NCBI GenBank assembly: GCA_947561395.2
Contig: OX387182.1
Coordinates: 33,845,949-33,909,948 of the forward strand
Source: Buxus sempervirens
Taxonomy: Eukaryota > Streptophyta > Magnoliopsida > Buxales > Buxaceae
Length of the DNA stretch: 64,000 nucleotides
Reading direction: 5' to 3'
The notes beneath the pieces were generated by a model. It saw only the letters and a list, made by a program, of their open reading frames with translations. It searched no databases and was not told where the DNA came from. The translations under genes were made by a program, and so were the position numbers. This document shows, piece by piece, positions 33,431 through 45,817 of this stretch. How positions within the stretch are numbered: position 1 is the first letter of the stretch; each line of letters opens with the position of its first letter.

Positions 33431-34881
33431 GATCGTTCCAATTGGAAAATGAAGAGAGGCCATCTTTGACTCTCCCCCAAGCCTGTAAATCCTCCCCAAA
33501 AACCCTAAAAGTTCTCCCCTAGTTAAACACTTTTGAGCCTCAAATTTTCTTTTTTAACCTAGTACAGGTATTCCTTCACATCCAAATGGGCATTCCTGGC
33601 CCCGAAAAAAAAAAAAAAAAAAAAAAGAGAGCAATTGCGAAGAAAATCAAGAAAAGAAAAGAAGAAAAGAAAAACAAGTACAAAGCAAGATCAATATGAA
33701 TTCCATACCAAAAGAAATAAGCCAAGATGTAAGCCCCAACAATAAAAAGGAGCACTGTACAGACCTATAAAATCACAGCCTTCTTAGGGCCACTTATCCT
33801 TCTTTCAAAAACCCGGCCTAGCCTACATTTAGTCCTATTTTGAAGACCTCTCGGATCCCAAAGTGAATGATCTTGAGCAAAACAGTCAAATCTGCGTTTT
33901 CCGGTAATGACGGAATTGGATTCTCCATAAAAGGACCAGGCATGGTGAAAACCCAAAAAGGGCGCTATGTGCAAAAAGGATCAGTCGTGATGTCTTAAAA
34001 AAAAAAATTGGTCATACCTTGATTAGAAGCAAAAAGGGAAATGCAGCAAAAACAGAAACAGGATGGACAGTGCACTAAGTAAGGCCAGTCAAGTGACCTG
34101 AAGGGCCCAGACTGGCAGACTGTGTTTAGGTTAACGCTTCACAAAGGCCTATGATGACAAGGCTAAAAATACCAAGCACTCTAATCTATGTCTGGCTTAA
34201 GGATTGACTTTTGTGATCATTGCAGGCACAAACACACACTGCCACATCTGTGTTTTTCCGTAATTATTCTGCTTAACTATTCTTAGAATTTCCCCATCTG
34301 TGCTGCTAACCCATGAAGAGGGGTTCATGGCCTTAATCAATAGCCACTTTTGATTGTGATGAATCAAAGGCTTAGAATAAACCAACCCTGCATATCCCCA
34401 ATGAAGCAGAACATATCTGACAGTTTGTTCCTTGTACAGGTTCAAAGAAGGAAGAAAGATGCAAGATGAACATAAGGAGGATACTTTGTTCCTTCATTCC
34501 CCAGCAGAGGCTTCTTCCCTTTTCATCCCTAGCAGAGCTCAGAAGAAAGAAGATCGTCAAGATCCTCAGACCTTCCAACAAAACATCACAATAATCCCTA
34601 GAAAGTCATCTAGACAGATCATACTCCCACCAGATCCCCAGTGGAGTAACTCTTGAATGGAAAAGAAGCTCTAATGCCTCGACAAGAGAAAGAACCTGGC
34701 AAGGAGAAGCAACAAGGAAGAACAATAAGGGGCCAATTCGCCCCCTCTTGTAAATTTTGATTTCCCACTTTTGTAAATAGTATAGGCTAGAGTAGGTGTG
34801 TGGTCTCCGAGATGATGGACAGCAGCGCGAAAGCTCCCTCCCGTCCTCCCACCTGCACTCCCAAACCCATACCCTGGCCTC

Positions 34882-34927
<46 letters not shown>

Positions 34928-35250
34928 GAAGTCACTAAAAGCTTTAATGGAACAAACAAAAAGAAAAGAACATTGTAAAGTGCCTTGCATCAACGCCGAA
35001 ACAGGCTGATGAGCTCAAATCTAATCTTATCTTTCTTGTCAAAAAGCAAAAAAACTAAGGAACAACCCTATTCAAACCCGAGAGAGGGTATAGGGATTCC
35101 AAAGTCAGGAAGTGATACCAGACATCTGACACTTCCCTTTCATTAAAAACAATTCAGTGAGTGAGCTCGTCGACCATGTCGACAAAAATGCAAGGTGCAA
35201 AAATAAGGTTCTTGTTCTTCTTTGCCGTTCATCCCCTAAGGTGACTCCAG
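33431..35250 (+). other. 3' region of element A
   Basis: This is untranslated sequence after integrase. It holds A-rich runs (33606..33627 and a run of about 40 A at 34887..34925), a CCCAAAGTGAATGATC-type block near 33858, and a segment (34430..35264) closely matching 48315..49139 of B. The lysine-rich and phenylalanine-rich frames over the A-run are artefacts. Tat elements are known for long variable 3' regions. Confidence 0.85.
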
Positions 35251-35264
35251 CAAAGAGGGGCAGC
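35251..35264 (+). other. Polypurine tract of A
   Basis: CAAAGAGGGGCAGC directly precedes the 3' LTR start. The same bases precede the 3' LTR of B (49126..49139), so both elements share the second-strand priming site. Confidence 0.8.
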
Positions 35265-37065
35265 TGTAGACACCTGATTTTTGCACCCCAAAATAAAGAA
35301 AAATCAAAAGTCAAACTTTCGGTCAAACCCTGACGGGGTCAAAAATTGACTTTTTGATTCAAGACAATTTGGCCATCAAACTTCATATCATTGGAAAGAG
35401 CATTTCGACACGGTTCCAACGCAACTGAATTTGCTGGAATCGGAGTCCAGGTGAGAAAAATATGGCCCGGTCAAACTTCCAGAAAGCAAAAGTTGACTTT
35501 TTGCTCGACCCCAATTCAGCTGCCAAACTTGATCCCAATGGATAGGTGGTTCCGAGCTGATTCCAACGACACTAAGTTTGTTGAAATCGGACACCGGATG
35601 AAGAAGTTATGAGCAGTTGAAGTTTCAGAAAACTGCCCGTGTGGCAAAAAAAGCAGCAAAAGTGGACTAAACCAATAAAATAAATAAGATAAGAGTGTTT
35701 AGTAATATTTTAATAAAGGAATCTCGTTTATATAATAAAATAATCATAAAATCGAATATAAATCTTGCAGAAAACTAAATTGAATAAAGGTTTGAAATCC
35801 ACACATTTTTAAAACGTGCGGGACCGTATTTGCATTACGGGCAAGGCATGCCCGTATTTAAAGTACGGGCACGCTTCTAGAAAGAAACACGCGTCGCTGT
35901 ACGACGGAACACGCGTCCCGTACGGCCGAATCTGCGATAATTGCAAATATTCGTTTTTCGCCCGTACTTGAATTACGGGCAAGGCACGCCCGTACTTCAA
36001 GTACGGGCAAGGCACGCCCGTACTTCAAATACGGGCACGGGATTTTTGCCTATAAATATAGAGGCCACCCCCCCCCCCTCATTGGGGGAAGCCCTCTCCC
36101 CTTTGGCCTACCCCCTCTCCCTCCTGGTGTACTCCACGACCCCATGCTGCCCAACCACCACCACCCTTAGCCCAAACTTGTTTTATTCCTAAAATACCCT
36201 CACCTTGCATGAACCATGTCCTAATTCCCTCTTTCATCTTGTAAGTATAAACAACCCACTAAACCTCTGCTGAAATCCATCTAGAATTCCTCGGAGGACG
36301 CGGAAGCGCTGCCCAACTTTTCGAGATACCACAAAGTGCAAGAAAATCAAAAGCCTCATTGTAAGTATTTTCTTCATTTTATAAAGTATGACATAATCAA
36401 TTTTGATGTCTTCATATATTTTTATTATCTCACTACTTCTAACCGGTTTGTTGCTTGTTTAAAGCCATGAAAGGGCTAAATTAAAGTGGTTATTTCATTA
36501 AAAGAGAGGAGGTTATCCACCAATTAACATAGCCACTTTAAAATTAACTCACTTTGCTATGATGGATGGTTTCTTTTAGAATTAATCCACCCCTGTAATC
36601 TCCCATTTCCCTCCTGAAAAATAACTGTGATTGACCAAAAGAAAGAAGAAAAAAGAGAAGGAGTAAGCCCAAGATTACAAAGAACATGAAAAGAGAAGAA
36701 ATGGCTTTATAAGCCAAATGAAGGAAATGTGGAACCTGGAATGAAAGCAGAAGCTCGGTGGAAGTTACTAGAAGACCCAGAAAAGCCACGGAGCTGATCC
36801 AGATTGAAATCGGCGGTAAACATGCAAAACAGGTCGTGTCCGTAAACTCAGGCCGGTCCAGCCTGGACCGTGTCATTTTTACAGACAAGGGGGACCGGAT
36901 TCCATTCACGGGCGTTGGTGGACCGTATGGAAAATACGGGTGATTGTAATGTAACTTAAAAAATGTAATTTCTCGGCCTGGTTGGATCAATTCCGGTCTA
37001 AACCGGCCTGAACCGACCTCTGCAGCATTTTGGGCTTTCTTAAGCCCATTTTTGGACTTTGGGCC
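35265..37065 (+). repeat. 3' LTR of A, first part
   Basis: Collinear with 18861..20665 of the 5' LTR. It breaks at GGGCC (37061..37065), the target duplication of B, and resumes at 51573. It carries its own CCCGTACTT array and TATA box (36051..36058). Confidence 0.95.
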
Positions 37066-39497
37066 TGTAGACACCTGATTTTTGCACCCCAAAATAAAGA
37101 AAAATGAAAAGTCAAACTAAAAGTCAAACCCTGAGGGGGGTCAAAAATTGACTTTTTGATTCAATAGAATTTGGCCATCAAACTTCATCTCATTGAAAAG
37201 AGCATTTCGACACGGTTCCAACGCAATTGAGCTTGCTGGAATCGGGGTCCGGATGAGGAAGTTAGGACCCGGTCAAACTTTTGAAGGAGCAAAAGTTGAC
37301 TTTTTGCTCGACCCTAATTCAACTGCCAAACTTGATCCCAGTGGATAGGTGGTTCCGAGCTGATTCCAACGACACTAAGTTTGCTGAAATCGGACACCGG
37401 ATGAAGAAGTTATGAGCAGTTGAAGTTTCAGAAAAAACTGCCCATGTGGCAAAAAAGCAACAAAAGTGGACTAAACCAATAAAATAAATAAGATAAGAGT
37501 GTTTAGTAATATTTTAATAAAGGAATCTCGTTTATATAATAAAATAATCATAAAATCGAATGTAAATCTTGCAAAAAACCAAATTGAATAAAGATTTGAA
37601 ATCCAAACATTTTTAAAACGTGCTGGACCGTATTTGCATTACGGGCAAGGCATGCCCGTATTTAAAGTACGGGCACGCTTCTAGAAGGAAACACGCGTCG
37701 CTGTACGGCGGGACACGCGTCCCGTACGGCCGAATCTGCGATAATTGCAAATATTCGTTTTTCGCCCGTACTTGAATTACGGGCAAGGCATGCCCGTACT
37801 TGAAGTACGGGCAAGGCACGCCCGTACTTCAAATACGGGCACGGGATTTTTGCCTATAAATAGAGAGGCCTCCCCCCATTTCAAACAAGCCATCCCCTCT
37901 GGCCATAACCCCTGCCCTCCTGGAGTCTCCCACGGCCAAACTCTGCCATCATGCCACCACTCCACCACCCTAAATCTTTTTAATGCCCAAATTGCCCCTA
38001 TGTCCCAAAACCATGCCCAAATACCCAAAACCTTGCCTAAATTTTGACTTCTCAACTTCTTGGATTGAGGAACTTAATCAAACCCTTTCCACATCATTTT
38101 AAGAATTCCCGGAGGACGCGGAAGCGCTGCTCAAATTTCCGGAGAACCAAAACATCAATCAAACAATCAACTACATTGTAAGTATGTCCTCTTTTCAATT
38201 AAAGTGAATTTTGATTTCATTCTTCTCTTATTCACTACTCCTTGTTATTATATGCTACATCTAACATGTTCTTTGAGTGTTGTATGCATACAAAAGTAAT
38301 CCTTCTGATGCAAAAAGGGGACTTGATAACAAAAGGTTATCTAAAATACCTCAAAAAGTGAACTTAATCCCATTTGATCGTCATTGTGGGAAGAAGATTG
38401 AAGGTTTTTTTTTAACATCTGATATTCCCTGTAATCTTCCCTTTTTCCCCCTTTATAATGGCTATGGTTGCTTGAGCCAACAAAAAGAAGAAGGTAGCCC
38501 ATGACCCCAAAGAAGGTGAAAAGAGAAGAAATGGCTTTATGGGCCAAATGAAGAAAATGTAAAACATGGGAGGAAAGCAGAAGCCATTGGAGGTCCCAAG
38601 AAAGCCACGGAACTGATCCAGATTGAAATCAGCAGCAAACACGCAAACCAAGTCGTGTCCGTAAACTCAGGTCGGTCCAGCCTGGACCGTGTTTGATTCA
38701 CGGACACGGGAGACCGTAATCAATTCACGGTCAAGGCGGACCGTAGAGAAAACACGGGCCAAATGTAAAAATGATGAAAAAGTGTGATTTCTTGGTTCGG
38801 TTGGACCGGATCCGGCCTAAGCCGGCTTGAACCATCCCCTTAAAACATTTGGGCTACCTTAAGCCCATTTTTGGACTTTGGGCCTAGATAGGCCCATCAA
38901 GATCCCTTTGGCCCACTTGTGGGGCCCACTTTAGACCGGCCCAGACCAGGCCTGTTTTCAATAAACAGGCCCAGGCCCTTTAACCCTTGGCTAATGGGCC
39001 CATTCCAAGCCCACTAAGCCCAAATAAGTTGTAAATAAATAAAATGACCAAATGGGTTACCCAATAACCCAACTAGGCCCAAGGCCCAACCCTGGCAACC
39101 CACGGGTCTTCCAACGGGACCCGGGTCCGACCCACTCCACTTAAATCAATAAAAAGATAAAATCAAATAAAAAGGGACCCATACCTCAAAAGGGCCCCGC
39201 CAGACTTAACAAGGCAGCATGCTGGTCTAGGAAGGGTGAAATTGACTCAAAAACCAGGAAGACCCGAGGGACCCGTCGAACCGACGGGGCGGACCGGGGT
39301 GTCTTTAGGACTTCCCCGGATCGTAACCGAGGACTTACTAGATCTCTAATAAGCCACAGACCAGACTTAGACCCGAATAGGGCAAATCCGTGTCTGCCTG
39401 CACTCTCAGGCAGTGGCGACTCCGAATGTCCCGAGGCACGCACCAAAGGTGCGCCCGGTGTGCGATCTAGGATCCAGGTCAAATTTAGGTGCGCACA
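37066..39497 (+). repeat. 5' LTR of element B
   Basis: This LTR of 2,432 bp starts TGTAGACACCTG and ends AGGTGCGCACA. It shares the U3 start, CCCGTACTT array, TATA box (37855..37862) and R-U5 block (hairpin at 39394..39413) with A. The segment 37875..38560 is clearly diverged from A. Frames inside are repeated exactly in the 3' copy and are not genes. Confidence 0.96.
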
Positions 39498-39500
39498 GCT

Positions 39501-39518
39501 TGGCGACTCTGCTGGGGA
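39501..39518 (+). other. Primer-binding site of B
   Basis: TGGCGACTCTGCTGGGGA lies 3 nt after the LTR, identical to that of A. Confidence 0.88.
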
Positions 39519-41671
39519 CCCCTCAACCCAGTCGGACCCTGGTTATCAAATGAGTCAACTAGGTGGATATAAGCAGACTTAGGAAGTACTTCTTGTCCAA
39601 CCTTAGTGGTTTATGGAACTTATGCAATTACATGATATTGGGGGATCCTGTCACAAGGACGAGATAATTGCCTAAGGAAAGTGGAATTTAAGCGGTTCCC
39701 TGTGACCCTCCACTTACCTGGGGATCCACCCAAACATTGTATTACATACTGTTCTGTATTCTCACTATAAAAGCGACATTAAGGAACCCTTAATCAGCCC
39801 ATTATCCTAGAATCACCCGAGCAGACACAACACTTGGCTCCACTGCACACACAAGCACCTCACTACACCGTGAATGAATTTTTAACTGCATGGGGTGACA
39901 TGCACGAGGGAGTCTGCATGGATGATCCGAACTGAATGCTGTCTACACCATGTGAATGCTCTTCTTAACCAAAACCTAGATCTCTCTAGCAGCCACCCTT
40001 CTTCAATCGAGAAACTTACTTTTGGGATGGTATTAGCTCTACGCTCCCGTGGCTTGCCGGGGAAAGCAGGGTAAATCCATTTCCCCAGGTTTCTAGATTT
40101 CTTAGCGCCACTGGCTTCATGCTGTGGTACGCGAGGGGTCTAGTACTTGGCTCAGACCCTTGAAGGCAGGTGCCTCGGGCTGGGTATCCTTCCCCACCTA
40201 TTGATTCTGAAAAACCTTGATACTCTGAATATGAATGGATCTGAATCTTAATGTGAATGCGAATGCTGGAACAAAATAAGGGAAAAATCAATTTAAAACC
40301 CAAGAGTCCATCAGGGGTAGCAACCCCCGCCGTTTTTTGCATCAACCTGAGTAAAACCTAGACCATGGGCTGCCTCAGCCCTAATTTAGGAAACCAACCC
40401 AATTTGATCAGGGGTCTAACCCCAGATCCATGCATTTGAGTCCTGTAAACCGTGGGCCTTGACCCATTAAGTCCGCTGGAAGCACTCTAAGTCTTAGTTG
40501 GCCTTTTGAGCAGATGAGAGCCGGCCAAATCAGACAATCAGACAGCAACAGGCCAAAACAGGGGCAGAAAGACCCTAGATTTAGGATTTCAGCCCACCTG
40601 CCAAGAAGCAAACTTGTACCCTCCTTTTGGGTTCCCAACAACCCTAAAGGTGATTTTCTTTACAGAATTTTTTTTTTTTTAAATTTTGCCCTCATGGCAA
40701 GTTGTAAACATTTTTGTTGTAGTTTGACACCCAAAAGCAGATGAAAGAACAGATGAAAGATAAAAGGCTGATCAGGACTTAGGAGTGCTTCCTTACACAA
40801 GTATGTCTAGGAGTCGTGCCTTAACAGGCACCAACCCTTCTAGGATTATGCACACACTTGTGGGTTTTGTTGTTAGCATTTAACTTTCATTTTACCTGTG
40901 TATATATTTGTTCTTGCATTAAACACGTGCACTTCGAGATCATTTACATCAACCTGTTTAGTCGAACAATTTTAAAAAATGCACAAAATATTTTCCGGGC
41001 ATGCATTGAGCCAGCTTTTGAGGTACTCATCAAAATTGCTTTTCAAAGCACACAGCAAAGTGGCCTTCGGGCCTACATTGAATCGTCTCCATGACAAACA
41101 TTAACTTTGTCTTCTGCTATGCACAGTAAAACCGTCATTCGTGGTTATATTGAGCTAGCTGTTTAGACATAAATCAAATCGCCCATCTTGCGGCGTAAAT
41201 TCTCCATGCCATTGTTCAGGACACTTTTTCAAAGAAATTTTCAGTCGCCGTCCATTAAGGCACGGATATGGTTTCCTGAGGTTTGCACTCATAAAGCACG
41301 TGTTGCGCAGTTTTGAAAACCATCAGACACGATATGATCTCCAGAGTCTCAATCTCTGAAAGATCGAACTGCAAGCTTTTAACATCGCAATTTTCAGGAA
41401 AAACTCTTGATTGGATATGACACTGCCACATACTGTTCACAGTAATGTTTTGTCGAAGTTGTGATTTTCATGCATGAATTATCCCATATTTGTTTTCGCT
41501 CATCGTGACACCAGAGCACCACTCACGATGTAAATGATCTCGTCACACATAACACCTTGTTCATAAGTTGAAAATAAACTAATTGAGATCTTTAATGAAC
41601 AGGTACAATTCAGGTACTTCACACTAAAAGCACTACTCAGAACGCTGCATTTGCATTGAAAAAGGACTGCA
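39519..41671 (+). other. 5' leader of element B
   Basis: 39519..40770 is collinear with the leader of A. After the AGATGAAAGAAC words near 40740..40765 the sequences diverge. 40790..41671 has no counterpart in A that I can see and no gene; it includes CAGGTACAATTC at 41601, a splice-acceptor-like word like those at other segment borders. Confidence 0.75.
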
Positions 41672-43021
41672 ATGAATTCTTCTGAGGCTCCAACTTCGTC
41701 ATCCTCACAACCAAGAACTGAAGAACAGCAAGTCATGATGGATCTAAGTCAACAAGTAGCCATGACACATGCCACAGGGGTTCAAGTACCAAAAATCCAA
41801 CAGGGACAACCACCCCAGCCAAACCTCATAACAGTTGACCTGCCACCATGGGACACCCAATTCCCACATCCGGCAGCAATAGCCACCTACCCTCCACAAC
41901 AAGAACCATGCATGCCTGTCCAACTGGGGCAGGAAGAGCAAGACCGGAACAGGATACGGAAAGCCCAACTTGAGGAAATGTTGGCTGCAGTAAAGGAAGA
42001 CAGTAAGGCCCAAATAGCCGCAATAAGAGAAGAGCTCTTGAAACAACTCCAGCCCAACCCAGTACGTGAGGAAACCACACTGGAGAGCTTGTGTCTTTTC
42101 CCAGACATCCATCTGCCAGTAAAGTTTCGATGTCCTGACTTGCATAAGTTTGACGGTACTGGCTGTCCTTTGATACACCTGCGATCGTATGTTGGTGACA
42201 TGTGCCAATATGTGAAAGAAGAAAAGATCATGGTTCAGTTCTTCCAGAGATCGCTAAGTGGGGCAGCATATTCTTGGTTCCTAAGTCTGGACAAGCAGAA
42301 AGTCAAGACATGGAACGACCTTGCTACTGTATTCATCCAACAGTACCATTTGAACAGTCCGACGGTTCAAACCCGGACAGAATTGCAGAAATTGTCAAAG
42401 GGAAATAGTGAGTCTGTAAGAGACTATGCTAAAAGATGGATAAAAATAGCAAATATGGTTCAACCCCCTCTCCTTGAACAAGAACAAACTTCTCTGTTCA
42501 TTTCATCACTGGGGCAGCCATACTTTACAATGCTGTTGGGACAGTGTGTTGCAAGTTTTGCCGATCTAATCAAGGTGGCAGAAAGGATTGAAGACGCGAT
42601 TAAGGCTGGAAAGATAGGAGCTTCTATGACAGAATCCTCCCAAGAAGACATAAGATATGAGGGAACGATCAACCATGTCCGATCTGCTAAACGCAAGAGA
42701 GGAAATGATCACCCCTGTGCAAATGTCACCATGGCTCGACTGAAGGAGCCCTTGACTAAGGAAGAAAGAAAGAACCGTGTGTTCACGCAGCTCCCATATT
42801 CCCTGGCTGAGTTGTTGCCTACCTTGCTGCAAGAAGGACACCTGAAGCAGGTTCCCCCAAATCCAAGGGCACCAGCAAGTAGAGGGTATGACCCATCCAA
42901 GACATGCGATTACCATAAAGGAGCACCGGGGCACGATACTGACGAATGTTGGAGCCTCCGTCATGCAGTCCAAGATCTCCTTGAAGCTGGGGAACTCAAA
43001 ATTGATCCTCCGCCAAATTGA
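41672..43021 (+). CDS. Gag protein of element B (449 codons)
   Basis: An intact frame starts at an ATG with MNSSEAPTSSSSQPR. After a proline-rich N-terminus (to about 90) comes a coiled-coil-like stretch (95..130). The gag core at about 148..313 (FDGTGCPLIHLRSYVGDMC, QFFQRSLSGAAYSWF, YAKRWIKIANMVQ) is clearly homologous to the A gag but diverged. A zinc-knuckle-like CDYHKGAPGHDTDEC is near 411, and the protein ends soon after at DPPPN with TGA. Gag would form the particle that packages the RNA. No protease follows. It sits where A has ORF1. Confidence 0.85.
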   Translation: MNSSEAPTSSSSQPRTEEQQVMMDLSQQVAMTHATGVQVPKIQQGQPPQPNLITVDLPPWDTQFPHPAAIATYPPQQEPCMPVQLGQEEQDRNRIRKAQLEEMLAAVKEDSKAQIAAIREELLKQLQPNPVREETTLESLCLFPDIHLPVKFRCPDLHKFDGTGCPLIHLRSYVGDMCQYVKEEKIMVQFFQRSLSGAAYSWFLSLDKQKVKTWNDLATVFIQQYHLNSPTVQTRTELQKLSKGNSESVRDYAKRWIKIANMVQPPLLEQEQTSLFISSLGQPYFTMLLGQCVASFADLIKVAERIEDAIKAGKIGASMTESSQEDIRYEGTINHVRSAKRKRGNDHPCANVTMARLKEPLTKEERKNRVFTQLPYSLAELLPTLLQEGHLKQVPPNPRAPASRGYDPSKTCDYHKGAPGHDTDECWSLRHAVQDLLEAGELKIDPPPN

Positions 43022-43176
43022 AAAAAAAAATTGAAAAATTGAAAAAATTGAAAAAAAAAGAAAAAGAAAAAATTGAAAAAAAAAGAAGGGGGAAAAAATT
43101 GAAGAAAAAAAAAAAAAAGATTGAAAAAGATCATCTTTATGCAGCCTAGCATTTCATGGATCCTGGTTTCTGATGC
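43022..43176 (+). repeat. TTGAAAAA-rich spacer between the two gag ORFs
   Basis: Runs of A broken by TTG occupy 43019..43130, followed by a pyrimidine-rich stretch and TTTTGGCAG at 43185..43193, which looks like a splice acceptor in front of the second gag ORF. Confidence 0.7.
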
Positions 43177-43938
43177 TTGTTTCTTTTGGCAGGAACCCCG
43201 TTGGTAGTCAAAATGGACCACACCTCAGAAACAAGTCATGATGCGGCCCAACAAATATCCAGCATAGTGGCCTCTCTATGGAGCCTACTACGCATGATAA
43301 CAATCGGAGAAGAAACATGGAACAAATGCTGGGAAGCATTAGGAGAAGAAAATTTTGAACTACGGTCTCGAGTAAGAGACCTTGAAAAAGAAATCCAACG
43401 AATGAAGGGAAAGATACCCCTGAACAGTCAGGAAGTAAGCCGCCCACCAACCATAGTAGGTAGTCGGATGCAAAAAGTGAAAGGGAAAGCTGTAACAGAG
43501 GGTATTCCTCAAGTCATGAAAAAGCAGAATCCTTTAGATGATTCCCCAAGAAGAACAAAAGAGGAAGCAGAGTCCAGAATAAGGAGGATTTTCACCCCTT
43601 TACCATATGCACCGGCAGAATTGCTTCCAACACTATTGAAGGAGGGATATGTGCAGATTAAGCCCCCGAACCCCCGAATGATTCGGTCCAGAAACTACAA
43701 TGCTGCAGAACGATGTGAGTACCATTCTGGTGCTCCAGGACACCACACAAACCGGTGTTGGGATCTGAGGCATGACATTCAAGATCTGATTGATCAAGGG
43801 TTCTTGAAAGGACTATTTGAGCAACCGGAATCTGTTAAAGGACAAGACATCTCGGACAAGTTCCGAATGTCTGAATCAACCATCTTCCCGCAGGAAAGAG
43901 AAGATGATGTGAAAAAGAAGGATGAGGAGAGCACCTGA
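43177..43938 (+). CDS. Second gag-type ORF of B, with its own zinc knuckle (253 codons)
   Basis: The likely start is ATG 43213 (MDHTSETSHDAAQQ); the frame is open from 43177 and may be joined by splicing at 43193. A short coiled coil (about residues 55..80, ELRSRVRDLEKEIQRMKGKI) is followed by RRIFTPLPYAPAELLPTLLK and a zinc-knuckle-like CEYHSGAPGHHTNRC (about 179), then RHDIQDLI. These match the C-terminal third of the A gag much better than the first B gag does. It has no gag core. It may bind RNA as a nucleocapsid-like protein; that is inferred. The C-terminal 50 residues are acidic and lysine-rich. Confidence 0.72.
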   Translation: MFLLAGTPLVVKMDHTSETSHDAAQQISSIVASLWSLLRMITIGEETWNKCWEALGEENFELRSRVRDLEKEIQRMKGKIPLNSQEVSRPPTIVGSRMQKVKGKAVTEGIPQVMKKQNPLDDSPRRTKEEAESRIRRIFTPLPYAPAELLPTLLKEGYVQIKPPNPRMIRSRNYNAAERCEYHSGAPGHHTNRCWDLRHDIQDLIDQGFLKGLFEQPESVKGQDISDKFRMSESTIFPQEREDDVKKKDEEST

Positions 43939-45780
43939 AGGTTTCCTCCCATGGCATGCAACCGAATTCCAAGAATGCTGATTTGCATCAGCCACCTTTT
44001 TGCATAATTTGCTAATTTGCTTTTGTTTATGCTTTATTTTCAGAACTTGACAACATGCTTCTTTTTGCAAGATAATGAAGTCTTTTGGGGAATCACCAAA
44101 GTGTTGAACCACACCAAGACAAGACTGTGATCTCAGGACAAACCTGAACAATCAAATTTGATAAATGAAATGTGGCAAATAGCACAAACTGTGCGGGTCT
44201 CAACATAGCCAAGGGATCCCCCACCTGCACCACATTTTGAACCCTACCTTGCCAAACAGTGGGGCAAGCTGAAAGAAAAAAAAAAAGAGGAAGAAGGGTC
44301 AAGGTGCCCATACCAGTTAAGGGTCACTGACATAATCCAGGATCAATGATCCCAATGACATGATGAGAGGCCATCTTTGGCTAAAATACTCCAACCAAAT
44401 TCCGCTAGTCAGACGTGATTGAGCTTGATCGTTTCATTTCTAACTCATGTTATGTCTAGCCACCCCAAACTGGGGCAAAGTCAAAAAAGAAAAAAATATA
44501 TATAATAATGAAAGTGGTTCTTGAGCCAGTTAATTGTACAAAAACAAGTAAGTGTTACATTCTCTGTGAAAGGACGAAAGGCCATCCTTGATGCCATCCT
44601 TGATGTTATTCAAAAGTCATCTGAGACAAGATGAAACCCTAGCAAAACACTTTGAGCCTAACAATCCCTTCATTAACCCTACCATGTCCTTTCTTCAAAA
44701 CTGGAGTACACAAGCTTCATGAAATTGGAGATACGGGAAAGACAAGGAGAAGATAGGGCAAAGTGAAAAGCGCCCTAAAAAGGAGAAACGGGATAAAACC
44801 CAGAAAACAAGAATGTGAAGAGAAGAAAAAATTAGGGCAATTCCCTTTGAGAAAAGAAAAGAAGAAAAAAAAAACAAGAGCTGGGGCAAATCCCAAAAGC
44901 AAAAGTCAAGGATTGGGGCAAAGAACCCAAGAAAGAAAAGAAAAGAAAAGGACAAAGATGGAAAAAAGGTAAAGAAGCTACACAAAGCTGAAGGGGCAAA
45001 AGATGAAGTAAGCCCTAACCGAGAAAAGTGGACAGGACATGGCTCTTACCCTACTCACAAATTTTGAGCCTTTATATCATTTCTTCTGGACCCATAAACC
45101 CAGCCTACGTTTCGTCCTGTTATGAAGTCCTTTCTGATTACAGAGAATGTGACACTAACTCCCAGACAAACTGGCAATGACAGAATCAAAGGAACAAAAG
45201 AACTTTGGCTAGACATAATAGTCACCCATAGAATGAAGTTATATAGGATTTGAGCTTATTTATCCTTCATTTCTAAACACTGGAACCAAAGCCTACATTT
45301 CATCCTACTAATAAGTCCTCTTTGATCGTTGGATCATGATCTGTGGAAATTGACAGAGCCCTTGAACTGGGGCAAGGCACTAACCCAAATAAGGGAACCA
45401 AGTGAGAGAAAAACCATTTCAAAACCCCCAACCAAGGGTGGGAAAAAGAAAAAAACAAGAGAGAGAAAATTAAAAGAGCTGGGGAAGGGCAGTGCCAAAG
45501 AAACCCCCTGAACCCAAAACAATTCCCCTCATTCTAACTTGGGGCATGCCATTGAAGGCAAAAAATGTTGAGACCTTTACAGGGAATGCTGAGAAGCACC
45601 ATTTCATAAAGTCTAAATGAGAGTGTCAGGTGACTGACCCAAAGATTATTGGTCTTGTCATGGACCCACTTTGAAAGGAGGGAACTCCAAACACTTAGTG
45701 AATTTTCAAAAGATTTTAATTGCCTGGATTTTACACATAATTTTGATGATAAACAAATTCTGATTTTCACTTGAACTTTT
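43939..45780 (+). other. Untranslated region of B between gag and the repeat arrays
   Basis: No gene is recognised. Two blocks (near 45060..45140 and 45260..45330) read GCCTACATTTCATCCTAC.. AAGTCC and resemble the block after integrase in A (33820..33860), so this region derives from 3' sequence of an A-like element. AAAG-rich stretches give meaningless charged frames. Confidence 0.7.
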
Positions 45781-45817
45781 GCAGGTACTGACAAAACTTG
45801 AAATAGACAGAAAAAGC

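Noticed and set aside
34787..35009. Lysine-rich and phenylalanine-rich frames over the A-run
   Set aside because: Translation of a homopolymer on both strands.
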